From: Desarmillaria ectypa | Lineage: Eukaryota > Basidiomycota > Agaricomycetes > Agaricales > Physalacriaceae | Assembly (NCBI GenBank): GCA_030407005.1 | Contig: JAUDYN010000002.1 | Location: forward strand, 1,736,001 to 1,800,000 | Direction of reading: 5' to 3' | Length of the DNA stretch: 64,000 bases | Shown here: positions 52,541-63,090 of the stretch, in pieces | Position numbering within the stretch: position 1 is the stretch's first letter | Layout of the letters: every line of letters starts with the position of its first letter | Translations under genes and position numbers: made by a program | Notes under the pieces: model-generated | The model's database searches: none | What the model was told of the DNA's origin: nothing | What the model saw: the letters and a program-made list of their open reading frames with translations, nothing else

Positions 52541-53464
52541 ATGTTCTGCCTCATTTCTACCCTCTTCTTCTGCTCTCTTGTCTCTGCTCAGTACTACGGT
52601 GGTGGTGGTGGTGGTGGTGGATCCCCTTCTACCTCTACCTCTGCCTCTGCCTCTGCTACTGCTGTATCTGCTCCATCTGCTCCAGCAGATACTCTCGGTC
52701 ACGTCAATATCGACGTCGCCTTCAAAAATGGTTTTGTCTTTCACCCCACCAATGTCACCGCTTCCAACGGAACCCTTGTCACCTTCTGGTTCCCAAAGTC
52801 AGTTCTTTTTCTCTATTCTTTCATCCCCTACCCTCGTCTTACAATGTTACAGCAACGGCCTGACTCACTCTGTCACTCAGTCCTCGTTCGCTGCTCCCTG
52901 TGCCTTCCTTGCTGCCACCAGCTCGTCCCCTAGTGGGTTCGACTCTGGCCTCACCGCAGGAACTCAGTTTTCCATCAACATTACTGATGATACAAAGCGT
53001 ATGTCCCATCTTGTATACATATTCTCTCTCTCTCTCTCTCAGCGCCATTGCAGCCATCTGGTTCCACTGCAAGCAGGTTTGTTCTACCTTTATCCCACTC
53101 GGACATTATCAAGCTAACTCTCCCCTAGGTAGGCCATTGTGGCTTGGGAATGGTGGGATCAGTCAACGCCCCGTCCACCGGTAACACGTTTGACGGCTTC
53201 CGAGCTGCTGCCATGAGCATCGGTAGCTCTGAAGTCCAGGTAATACCCCTGCCTTTTCTCTCTCTCTCTCTCTCCTAGCTCTACTAACCACTGTCATAGG
53301 AAAAGGATAATGGAGCGGTCACCGGTGGTGTCAATGGCGTCGCTACTGCTGCACCTACTACCATGTCCGCCTCTTCAGGCTCTTCGACAAGCTCATCTGC
53401 TTCGAAGCTCATTGCTAGCATTCCTCTTGCAATGTTCGGCACAGTGGTCGTCCTCCTACTTTAG
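52541..53464 (+). CDS. secreted serine-rich cupredoxin, probably GPI-anchored
   Basis: A signal peptide (MFCLISTLFFCSLVSAQ) precedes a polyglycine run (GGGGGGGG) and a Ser/Ala linker. The cupredoxin fold follows: INIDVAF-like start (HVNIDVAFKNGFVFHPTNVT), VTFWFP, NGLTHSVTQSSFAAPC, SGLTAGTQFSINITDD, PIWFHCKQ and GHCGLGMVGSVNAP. His, Cys, His and Met in NGLTHSV...WFHCK...GHCGLGM fit copper ligands. The Ser-rich C-terminus ends in a hydrophobic tail (IASIPLAMFGTVVVLLL) of GPI type. Introns have unusually long CT tracts (53023-53040, 53257-53274). These proteins are common in Agaricomycetes; their role is unclear. Confidence 0.87.
52598..52620 (+). repeat. (GGT)n trinucleotide tract encoding polyglycine
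   Basis: Nearly eight uninterrupted GGT units (52598-52620) lie directly after the signal peptide of the cupredoxin gene and encode its glycine run. Pure trinucleotide tracts of this kind vary in length between strains. Confidence 0.8.
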
Positions 53465-53810
53465 TAGATCCTCGTACTTAGATCCATGGACCTTTCCAGA
53501 TTAAATTTCAGCTCTGCACGTTGACAATGACATTTCCCATCTTTTTTTTTGAGCGTGCGATTTGAAACACTACCGCATTTGAATACTTTTTCTCAGAAGG
53601 ATCCTTGTATTATGAATCTTTCACACCCGAAAACTGGTTCCCCTCAGACATGAGGCTGATTCGAATTCATGGTACGTTCCCATGCCTCAGAGCGGCAAAA
53701 AGTGCTCGTTACTAGCCGCAAATGTCCTTATACTCGCACGACAAAATGATCAACTCAAGTAAATGATCCACAGGTGGCTGTGCAAAACACCTTGACCTGC
53801 CTCCACGTTC
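53465..53810. other. intergenic region between cupredoxin and HID1
   Basis: About 346 bp with a run of eight or nine T (around 53544) and no supportable gene. It probably holds the 3' UTR of the cupredoxin gene and the promoter of HID1. Confidence 0.5.
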
Positions 53811-56800
53811 ATGTTTTCCAATATACCCCAAAAGCTCACCTCGCAGTTTGGCCTGCTTCCTGACGAGAAAAAGCTCGCATTCCGTAGCCAACCAGGTGGT
53901 CTCTCTAAATTAGCGACAGTGCGGGTATGTTTCCTACAATTAGCTACCAGGAACTTGAGTTCACCTTGCTTAGAATATACCGGAAACCGATAGCTACTGG
54001 GATCAGGTATGAACTACATATTCTAGCTCTTGTACCAACCAAATTATTGCAGTATATCAGTCTCTTCGACTCGGCGTCAGAGGTCTTCTCTCTTATCACA
54101 CCAAATGACAGTACGGAACGCTATCTATCCTCCAAATTACGTCGCTCACCACCTATATAGTCCGTCGTGCCCTACTCGATGCGCCAGAGAACATCGCGAC
54201 CCTCATTCGTGTCATCACCTCCCGACTCTTCAACCTCGTCTCTGACCACACATTCCCCTCCGCTTCCAATGCATCCGTCACCGCCTTCGCATCATCATTC
54301 ATCAAGGCCGCTGGCTCCGCAGACAGAAATACGACAAAGGAGGTGCTTAATTGCCTCCGCGTTCTGCAGCGCGTCTTACCAGTCGTCTTTGAAGTGGACG
54401 GCGAGGCGAGTGTGTTTGAACTCGAAGTGCTGTGGAAGAGGCGGCAAGTTGACCAGGACCTGGATGAGGGGACACCGCAATTCGTGATTGAAGACGAGAA
54501 CGACAGCGAGGACGAAGCAGGATCCACGCCTCCGCAACAGACAAAAACAATGCCCTCGTTGGGAGAGAAGCTGTTCAACTGCATCATAGATCTCTTGTTC
54601 TGTTGTGGATTCACGCTGCCCACCAAGATTCAAGTCGACCACCACAAGATAAACTATGTCATTTGGTATGTATTATGCTTTCCCCTTATCGTCGTTCTCC
54701 CGCTGAAGTATACCAAGGGAAAAGGGTGTTGGATCAACCACGGACCCAGGCGTCAGCAGCCAGTATGACAGTAACAAGACCGAGGTCCTGCGCCTTCTCC
54801 TTGTTCTCCTCTCCAGACAGATATACGTCCCTTCATCGTCGCTCTTCTCGAAGCCCTCCCTGTACACCCTTCACCTCGTACAGGAAACACCCCGACGCGA
54901 TGTGCTCACCATTCTGTGCTCGCTCCTCAATACAGCTATGAACTCGGCTAGTATCAGCATGGCTGGGCGGCTACCCTACAATCACCTCGTGTTCAAGGGC
55001 GAAGACCCCAGATCAACTCTTGTCGGCATGTGTCTCCAAGTTTTGATAGCTGTTCTTGACTTTCAGAGCGGCGGGGCGAGAGATATCATCACCGGGACCT
55101 CGGAGAACCAGACATCTGTTCCTACCGCGAAAACGAATTCTTTCCGGTATTTCCTTATGAAACTCGTGAGTACTCATTTCATGTTGGATGCACGGTACTC
55201 ATTTTAGGGTTTAGCATCGCACACAGGATTTCACCTTTATTTTGGACGGCATACTTGGTATCATGAATCAACAGTTGGCTAGCGTAAACAATCTACTTCC
55301 CGGCGCAAGGAAATCTATACCCTATGTCGCAGAAATAGGCGAGTTTCACCTTTTGATACCACCCTGGATGCTGATATTGGTCATCAGTACTATTTCTATG
55401 GAAGATGATTGAACTCAACAAAGTTGGTGTCTCCTAACGATCAAGGTGCAACACAAGTTGATCCAACACATACAGAAATTCCGCGCATTTGTTTTGGACA
55501 CGGACAAGGCCACAGATCTGATTGCCCATCTCCTGTGCTACAATTTAGAAATCAAGGACAAGCCTCGTATGTTCTCTCCATTGTCGTCGTCGTTCGAGTA
55601 CTTATAGAACGTCGTAGAACAACATGGACTCTGTAGAACACTTTCCTACATCATTCAAACACTTTCAGCAGAACCCGCGTTTGGAAACAGACTGGCGTCA
55701 CCCATCAGAATTCAAGTTCCCGCAAAATGGAGCGTACCGGGAACTGCTGCTGATTTCATGATCAACGTACGTTTACAACCTCTTTCGTCGCATCTTTCTC
55801 ACCATGTATCAAAGGCGATTTATTCTGTGGTGGCAACCACTTCTGGATCTCTTAATTCACTATATCCCGCCCTCATCATCACGCTGTCAAATTTGGCGCC
55901 CTATTTCAAGAATTTGAGCGTGACGTCTAGCGCTAGATTGATCCAGCTGTTCACGTCCTTCTCGAATCCCCTCTTTCTTTTGGCAGATGAAGGCCACCCC
56001 AGACTTTTATTCTTCATGTGAGTGCCCCGCCTGATCTATACCCATCTTTTTTAACCCTTCCCTAGGTTGGAAGTATTCAATTCTGTCATTCTTCACCATC
56101 TGGCGGAGAATCCTAATCTCATGTATGGCATCATTTCATCCCATAAAATTTTTGAAGATCTGGGAACGTTTACGCTTACCCGGGGATTACGAGAAATCAG
56201 GCGTGTCCAGCTGACGAAGGAGGAGCAGAATCGTAAGACTACTGCAAAAAATCCTAGAGAATCCGCGGAAGGGCGTGAATCGCGTACTGAAAAGGTGCGG
56301 CTTCTTTCGAGCGAGTCTCAGGATGAGCTGGAGGAAGGCGCCGATCGCGATGCAGAGACGTCGGTGGTTGTCCCACCGATGTCGCCGACAGCTGAGTCCA
56401 TACCAACAGAGACGACTGCGGATCCTGCGTCCTCAGTGTCTGAGAAGGCTCGAGGCAAAATGAAGGAGAGACGTTCCCTGTCATCCGATACGACTATCAG
56501 CCTTGAGCGGGTGGCCGCTTCTGGTATTGGTAGGAACGGCTTCGTACCTACTCATGACTGGGTTTGTGTTTCTCGTACCAATCGATAATATTTCTGATCG
56601 CGTATTTTGTAGGTGTCATCTTGGCAGGAGGGGTGCGTACATTGGCTTATTCATTTCTTGAACGTTTGTACTAATGCACCTGCCATCCAGCTTACCCTTA
56701 GACCCCGTAATGCTGGTTATATCTGAGCTCTTACCCAAAGTACAAGAACTTCAAGCATCACGGCAGAAAGCCAATTCTACATCTGCAGTCTTAGATTTCC

Positions 56801-57146
56801 TAGGGTCAGTAACTCTAAAAGATGTATTACCTCCCGTTCCTCCCTTAACACCTCGGAAATTTCTGGTCAGTTGCTCTTCTATTCTACCTTTAAGCTCCAG
56901 TCTTGCTTATCACACGAACAGTGGTCGGATGCTTCCATCGTATGGCTGACTTCTCTAATTTGGGGGGAAATCTACGTTCGAGGCATGACTCCTTTAGGAG
57001 TATGGAACTCGACGAGTGTTCGTCTGTTTTACGTAAAGCACTCGCAGATTCAGCAGCGCCAGATCACGGAAACCGTGTCCAGTGTTGTTGGTGGGTTCCT
57101 AGGGCGGACGAATTCGGATACTTCTATAGCATCACGGCAGCGGTGA
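53811..57146 (+). CDS. HID1: HID1 domain protein
   Basis: HID1 proteins are peripheral membrane proteins of the Golgi/trans-Golgi involved in secretory traffic. The start MFSNIPQKLTSQFGLLPDEK and KLAFRSQPGGLSKLAT match the family N-terminus, followed by ISLFDSASEVFSLITPND, RRALLDAPENIATLIRVITS, RVLQRVLPVVFE, IDLLFCCGFTLPT, TEVLRLLLVLLSRQIYVPSS, AMNSASISMAGRLPYNHLVF and the C-terminal part with PVMLVISELLPKVQELQASR, TWFRWSDA-like WSDASIVWLTSLIWGEIYVR and LGVWNSTSVRLFYVKHSQ. The acidic insert EDENDSEDEAGS is also typical. More than a dozen small introns. Helical repeats are expected throughout. Confidence 0.88.
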
Positions 57147-57262
57147 GGGTTGCCGAGCGATTTATGTTTACATATCTATGTTTGTTATGGAGGATTTCAT
57201 AAATTATGCGTCATTGTTTTCTGGTTGCCTTGTGTGCAAACAACACGTTTCCTGCTCTCTCC

Positions 57263-58759
57263 ATGGGCACTACCAACATTTCATCCTTTGACAAGCTTCT
57301 TGATGTACAACGGATTGCTCTTAAGAAAGGTATAGAAAACACAAAGTCGCGACGATGCTGCTAACAGTCCGAGCAGGAAACTATCTGACTCCCGACGATG
57401 TACTTTTAGCTCCGCCTGAAGAATTGGCTCGCAGATGCCGAGTTTCGCCCTTGGAGGCCAAGAGAATTGTCGAGATTCTGTTTAAAGACGACCTATGTGG
57501 GATCCAAACATTACAGGAACTTGTACATGAACGCGAGAGGAAGTTTACAACGGGAGATGAGCACCTCGACCATGCTCTTGGCGGTGGTATACGAACAGGA
57601 ATGCTGTGGGAGGTTGTTGGTGAAAGGTCCATCTTTGCAATTTCTCGCCCAGGATGTGACTCTTACCCTTCTTAGCGCAGCTGGAAAAACGCAACTGGCC
57701 TTGCAGCTATCGCTGCTGGTGCAGATACCACCGAGGCTTGGAGGGCTTCTTGGCTCAACTTGCTATCTGACGACGTCCTCAGTACTTCCAACGGCGCGCC
57801 TGCTCAACATCTTGGACGCCCACCCGTTGCTGTCTCCGTCACTGTGTGGACTTCAAGATGTTCACACCATGTCGTGCCCTACGATACCCGTGTTGATCCA
57901 CATCCTATCCAGCACACTCCCCCAATTTGTCGATTCAAAGAACGCAGACTCTGCAGCCAAACCTGTGAAACTCCTGGTCATCGACGCCCTTGGTGAACTG
58001 TTCCATACCACAGACAAAACTACCACAAAGACACTAGTCCAGCGCTCCAGGGATATTGCTGAAGTATCCTCCTTGCTTCATATTCTCTCGGGAAAATACG
58101 AGATCGCAGTTCTTGTTCTCAACGAGGTCGTGGATGCGTTTGACAGAGAGCCAGTGGAGGCAAACGACAACAGTGTTTCGTACAGCGACCAGTCTCGCTG
58201 GTTCGGACGCGCTGACAGCATACCGGGAGAGGATAGGAAAGAAGCTAGTTTGGGTCTGGTTTGGGCAAACCAAGTCAATGCTCGTATTCAGCTCTCTCGC
58301 ACAAGTCGGCGCAGGTATCTACAAAATTCTTTCGCGGAAAAGCGTCTGAAGCTCGACGTCTCGGGTGCGGCTGGTACCTCAAGAGTAGCTGGCTCCGAAA
58401 CCGATCAAGCGACCCTCATCCGACGACTGAGCATTATTTTCAGTTCCGTGTCTTCACCAGCGTCTTTGGATTATATAGTTGGCCCAGCTGGTATCTCAGT
58501 GTTGCCGGATGATAACCGTACGCCCAATATTGCTGCTCAGGTCTTGCAGCGTTCACAGCCTACCGCTGAGCCTTTAGTACTGCCATTGAGCACTCAAATT
58601 TCGCCCTTGGACGTTGGATGCATCGAAAACGGAAATATATCTGTAATATCTGAACATACCGGCGTTGATGTGGATGGAGAACCTGACCTTGAGTGGGAAA
58701 CCAGCGACGTTGTGCTGCCGGATACTCTTGCTGGACTTGACGCATCATCCGATTTATAA
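57263..58759 (+). CDS. RAD57: RAD57-like RecA-family recombination protein
   Basis: RAD57 with RAD55 helps load RAD51 in homologous recombination; human XRCC3 is related. The N-terminal helix-hairpin part (SFDKLLDVQRIALKKAG, VSPLEAKRIVEILF) is followed by FTTGDEHLDHALGGGIRTGM, LWEVVGESAAGKTQLALQLS (Walker A restored by an intron starting GTCCAT), CYLTTSSVLPTARL, and Walker B KLLVIDALGELFH. RDIAEVSSLLHILSGKYEIA and LGLVWANQVNARIQLSRTSR are the L2-side landmarks. The C-terminal extension is Ser/Asp-rich. The 116-bp gap from HID1 on the same strand holds the promoter. Confidence 0.87.
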
Positions 58760-58836
58760 AAAATTGACTGCGGAACGTATGTAATATTCAACGAACAGAC
58801 ATAGAAGTGCAAGAATGAGAAAAGTAATCCAAGTCT

Positions 58837-59751
58837 CTAGTCGGGTGCCACGGTGGTCCATCGCTCCGGATCTGGAATTCGACAGTTTGCTTCTAGTTGC
58901 ACCCTTGGTATGACCGTTCTATGAATCTTTGACGGATCCCAGGTAGTGAAGCTTCCTATCTTGTACTCCGTTGTTATGTGACCCAGTTCCATCGAGTGCG
59001 TCCTAGAAATGTTCGGGCCGTCATTATATAATCTGGTCACCATTCGAGGAGGTTGAATGATGGGTGGGGGCTGGACGTTTTCTTTGTACGCAACAACAAA
59101 GCCAACAACAACTATATTTGCTCATTAGCACTGTATATATAGGGAAAACGAGAGTAAGTTGCACCTGCCGGTGGCGAAACCCACGATAGAACAACCAGAG
59201 CAATGGCCAATGACCTCGAATTCGGAAGCGCGGCAAAACCTCCGACCAGCTGTCCCTGACCTTCGAGAACAGTGGTCAGAATTGATGATGCTATCAGGTG
59301 GATCAGAATTCAGAGAAACAACCATTTTGTATGGAGGACCCACTCAGAGTAATCAAAAAGAGAACGCTAAATGTCACCATACTGCGAACCTTGGACAGTT
59401 CCTTGATTTCCTCTTTGGACCACCACCCGTATTTAAGGTACCTCCAGATAATCGTGTACAGGGTAACGACAGGCGAAAGCCCGTCTAATAGTATCAGAAA
59501 TGCCTCCGCCACTAGTAGAGCGAGTCATTGATTAGCGAACCAACGTAAATTATGAGACGTACTTTCTATGGACCCAGCAACGAGCGAGGCTATCAACAAA
59601 GCCACCATGGCCACATTCACAAGACAGATGAGGACTGGAACAGACGAGGTGTATTTATGTTAACATTCAGGAAACTTGATAGAAATGGCAAATGCCACTG
59701 ACTATATGCCTCGAATCTGATAACGCGATACGACACAAAGAACGTCTTCAT
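58837..59751 (-). CDS. multi-pass membrane protein, unknown function
   Basis: Spliced exons read MKTFFVSYRVIRFEAYI, then the helix LICLVNVAMVALLIASLVAG, EAFLILLDGLSPVVTLYTII with WRYLKYGWWSKEEIKELSK, VTFSVLFLITLS, and ALPNSRSLAIALVVLSWVS, then VVVGFVVAYKE, so at least four to five membrane helices. The cytosolic C-terminus ends ANCRIPDPERWTTVAPD. The final helix depends on an intron with acceptor CATATAG-like TATAG. No family was recognised; similar small polytopic proteins without known function are common in Agaricomycetes. Convergent with RAD57 (77 bp). Confidence 0.55.
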
Positions 59752-60420
59752 GATTTATAAGGGAACGGCGGTGAAAGAGTTTTGGACCGCAAAATCGCGT
59801 CCAAGGGGACGTAGCAAGCTGGCCAGAGCTGCAACAAGTATTCGAGCTGTTTGTAGGTGAAAGGTATCAGGGGGTGAGTAAACCCTTTATATCAATGGAA
59901 AATAGGAACCGGGCGGTGGCTAAGAACCCGACATTGCCTTTGTTCACTTTGTCCGTCACCACAAGCATGAGAATAGTTCGAGGCTTTGCCACTTATGGAA
60001 CTCCACATCATGGCGTTGTTCACGAAACAAAGACAATCGTGATAAAAAAAAATTTGAAAGAGATCGTCTTTGAAGCGAGTTTTCAGTCTTCCGAGTTGCG
60101 ATAGGACGTTCTGGATTCCACACACTTCCCATCTCAATAAACGGTGAACTTCCCAAAGACAGACAAGTGGTAGCTCAAACCAGAGCAAAGATGCCGTTAA
60201 GTATAGAGGTAACGTTTGGCTGCAGCAGCAGGAGACTTGTAATTCGCGGTATACCAAAGGCAGAAGGATATCCAATCTCTGGTTTGCGTATGGACGGGTT
60301 TTTCTCTCTGAACCATGGGAGATTAAGCTTTATAGATGCATACAAGATGTGATTGCTAAATTCGGTCCGGCGTCCAGTCCTACCAAAATGAAGACGATCG
60401 GCAATAAATAAAGTTCAAAA
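59752..60420. other. non-coding gap upstream of the membrane protein gene
   Basis: About 670 bp. The longest reverse-strand open stretch (59892-60275) has no motif and lacks coding character. A run of nine A (60047-60055) is the only notable feature. This gap probably contains the promoter of the membrane protein gene and the 3' UTR of MUS81. Confidence 0.5.
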
Positions 60421-62966
60421 TCACTCATCAGAGCCATAATCGTCCGACATCAGCAGCGTGTAAATCTTCTTACTCAAGGCGTCCCCAATAGGTCTTCCAC
60501 TCTCCCAGTTTATATCGGCCAACAACAGCTCCGCCTTGGGTACATCGCTCCTAGCCTTCCGCTTTCCTTTTGGCACCTGCGGACTACTATTTCTGTCTTC
60601 ATAGTGTTGCATCACCCGCTGCAAGTCCTCCGCCTCGCAGAATCCCACGTATAGACTCGTCGGGGTGGGGTATTTGTTGAGGATAGCGCCTACCTTCTCC
60701 ACGCTCAAACCATGCACTCTCAACAACATCTTTGCCCAAACAGTGCTCACGGTCATGAACCTGTTCTTAGAGTTCAGAGACTGGAACTGTGTAAATGTCG
60801 TCAGATAGACGCGATCGGGATGTCGGTCTCGAAGCATCTTTTGCATATCTAGGTAGCTGTGCCTCCTGATAGCTGCCGAGGGAATGGTGCACAGGTCTTT
60901 CTCCTAAAACAGGTCATGAATGGGACGAAGTCCAGAACAAGAGGAGAAACTGCCAACCTTGTAGGCGTCCATTAGACCCTTGTGTATACCGACATACCAG
61001 GTGATTGTGTCTTTTATATCACGCGTCTCTTTTACCATGAAATTGTCAATGACTTGCGTTGATGACAGCGCGGTATTGATCTGAAGTTCATAATCTTTGA
61101 GGGCATGATCCACCTCTGAATAACATGTTATTGAGCATGAAATAAGAAAGAGAACTTTACTTACTGTAATTCTCAACAAGGTAGTATACGTGCGTAATAC
61201 CAGACTGATGTAAACGAAACTATAAAGCATGGTAAGAAGGGAGAAATGCGGAAAAAATGAACGGATTACCTTTTGCTCATGAAACCGCTTGTCTTTGACG
61301 ATACTTTGGTGTAGGTCTCTCAATGTTTTCCGTTCCACGATGGCGTCAAGCACCACCTCATCCATCTCATCGCCAACTGGATTGATATTCTGCACGATCC
61401 AGCAAGCATCGGGTAGAACCAGCGCTCGCACCTCTACTTTGATGCCTCGAGCTCCCAGTTGTACTTGGAAATAGTCCCGACTCCATTGATCTTTTATTTC
61501 CCGATTATCCATAATCAAAACAATCTCGTAAGTATGAGCTGCAAAGATGATCGGATCGAAGGAGTAAAGCTCCCTGGATCAACGAAGGAGTTGCCAGTGG
61601 TTTGGGTAGACGGAAGATGTGGAATGGCGTGGGAAAGTCGGGGTCGGTTAGGCTTATGAATTCTTGTCGGATCCAATGCAGGCATAGTTTGGGAGCGCAC
61701 CATTGCTACAGGACGGCTACTAGTCCTTCTCGGACTTGCATCACTCGAAGACCTGATTGTACCTAATGTATTTGGTGCAACGCTCCTAGGAGGGGGAGGA
61801 CGCATTGGGCTAGACGTTGATGCGACTCGACTCAAATTCAAATTTGACGAAGTCCCATATTGCTCACCTTTATAGGTGGGGCATCTGCCTTAGAGGCAAC
61901 GTTGATGCTAGATGGGAATATTTGCGGGGTGGAAGGCAGAGAATATAACCTAATCCTTTGCAGACTGGAACGAAAGGATGTTGCTTGGTGGGGAGCATTG
62001 AGCCTCTCGATAGCTTTCAACCGCTCTGTGGCGGAACTGACTGTTGACGTGCTTGCCTTGGAATACGATGTGGAAGCCTGTCTACTAGGACCGAGATAAT
62101 ACCTCGTTCCACGTTGTCCAGCAGTTTCCGCAGACAACAGGTCGGAAAGGGACGGCCGTGCATATTCCTCTAGTGGCAGTGTTAATATTGCGAAATAATC
62201 GGCATCTTCAATATCTACGAAGGCAGTAGCTGATATCCCATCGCCGGAAGGCATGGAACCATAGAGTCGTTCTTGCATAGCATACTCACGCCCCACCAGA
62301 TATCGAACTTAATAGCCCAGGAGATGTGAAATTTCCACAGAGTATCCTTGAACGTGTGCTTCATTACGATCGCTTACAGGGAGGTCAGAGTTGTCTCGAT
62401 GGTAAGTTAGTAAATAGATGCAGCGAAGACTTCCTAATCAACACACCGAGATAACAAAACTGGAAGATATCGTGTGGGACAGCGTCGAAATAGTCGCCAT
62501 CGGAATAGACAGGACGTTTGACAGGACGTGATTCCGAGGCATCTCGTGAACTTACGGTTCGTTTCCCCATCGGCGGTCCAGCAATTGAGCTGTCATCATC
62601 CCGCCTTTGAGCAGCCTTATTGCTCGGTTGCTTGCCACGCTTTTTTGGCGCAAGCGCCAAGGCTGCTAGTTCAGTGCCACCGACACTGTGACTCTGCTCC
62701 ATTTTCTTCCAAAGAAACGCGGCGATTTTTGGGCCGATATACTTGACTTATCTGACCGAATGAATATCAACAGACTCTGGATGTTCTCGTATACTTCTGA
62801 GTGCCTTTTCATACGTGAAGCAAAGGCTTCACTCTAGCGTGAAAATCAGATAGTAAACTCGACCAAACCTGATATACGTACCAAGCGTATTCTCTTTCAA
62901 TTGTATCAGTTTTTCTTCCACCCATCCTGCAAATAATGGATTGGCACACTGTTTTCGCGGAGGCAT
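60421..62966 (-). CDS. MUS81: MUS81, structure-specific endonuclease subunit
   Basis: MUS81 with EME1 cuts 3' flaps, stalled forks and Holliday-like junctions. The N-terminus MPPRKQCANPLFAGWVEEKL is the family start, followed by YEKALRSIREHPESV and KYIGPKIAAFLWKKMEQ (helix-hairpin-helix region). The nuclease core shows VLIMDNRE-like IMDNREIKDQWSRDYFQVQL, LPDACWIVQNINP, VLDAIVERKTLRDLHQSIVK with the catalytic ERKxxxD, then KDTITWYVGIHKGLMDAYK. The C-terminal tandem HhH part follows (VSTVWAKMLLRVHGLSVEKV), and the protein ends SDDYGSDE. Several introns. The start lies close to the start of an EME1-like gene on the other strand. Confidence 0.92.
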
Positions 62967-63090
62967 TGGGTGTCAGAGAGAAAGGCGGACGTAAAGGCCA
63001 GATTTTTAATTAGAGCGCGCTGTTGCACAGCCACCACGTGTACCGTGTCTCATCGATTTAACTTAATCTTTTTCTACTCTATCCACCGTC
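62967..63090. promoter_or_regulatory. shared divergent promoter of MUS81 and the EME1-like gene
   Basis: This short stretch lies between the MUS81 start codon and the first clearly coding bases of the opposite gene. It contains CACGTG (63035-63040, in CCACGTGTACCGTG) and a TTTAAC/TTAAT segment followed by a CT-rich run that could be an intron branch and acceptor for the EME1-like gene. No ATG exists on the forward strand here, so the start of that gene is not within it. Confidence 0.45.

Noticed and set aside
59892..60275. 128-codon reverse-strand open stretch
   Set aside because: It has no motif, poor coding composition, and does not splice into either neighbour in a conserved way.
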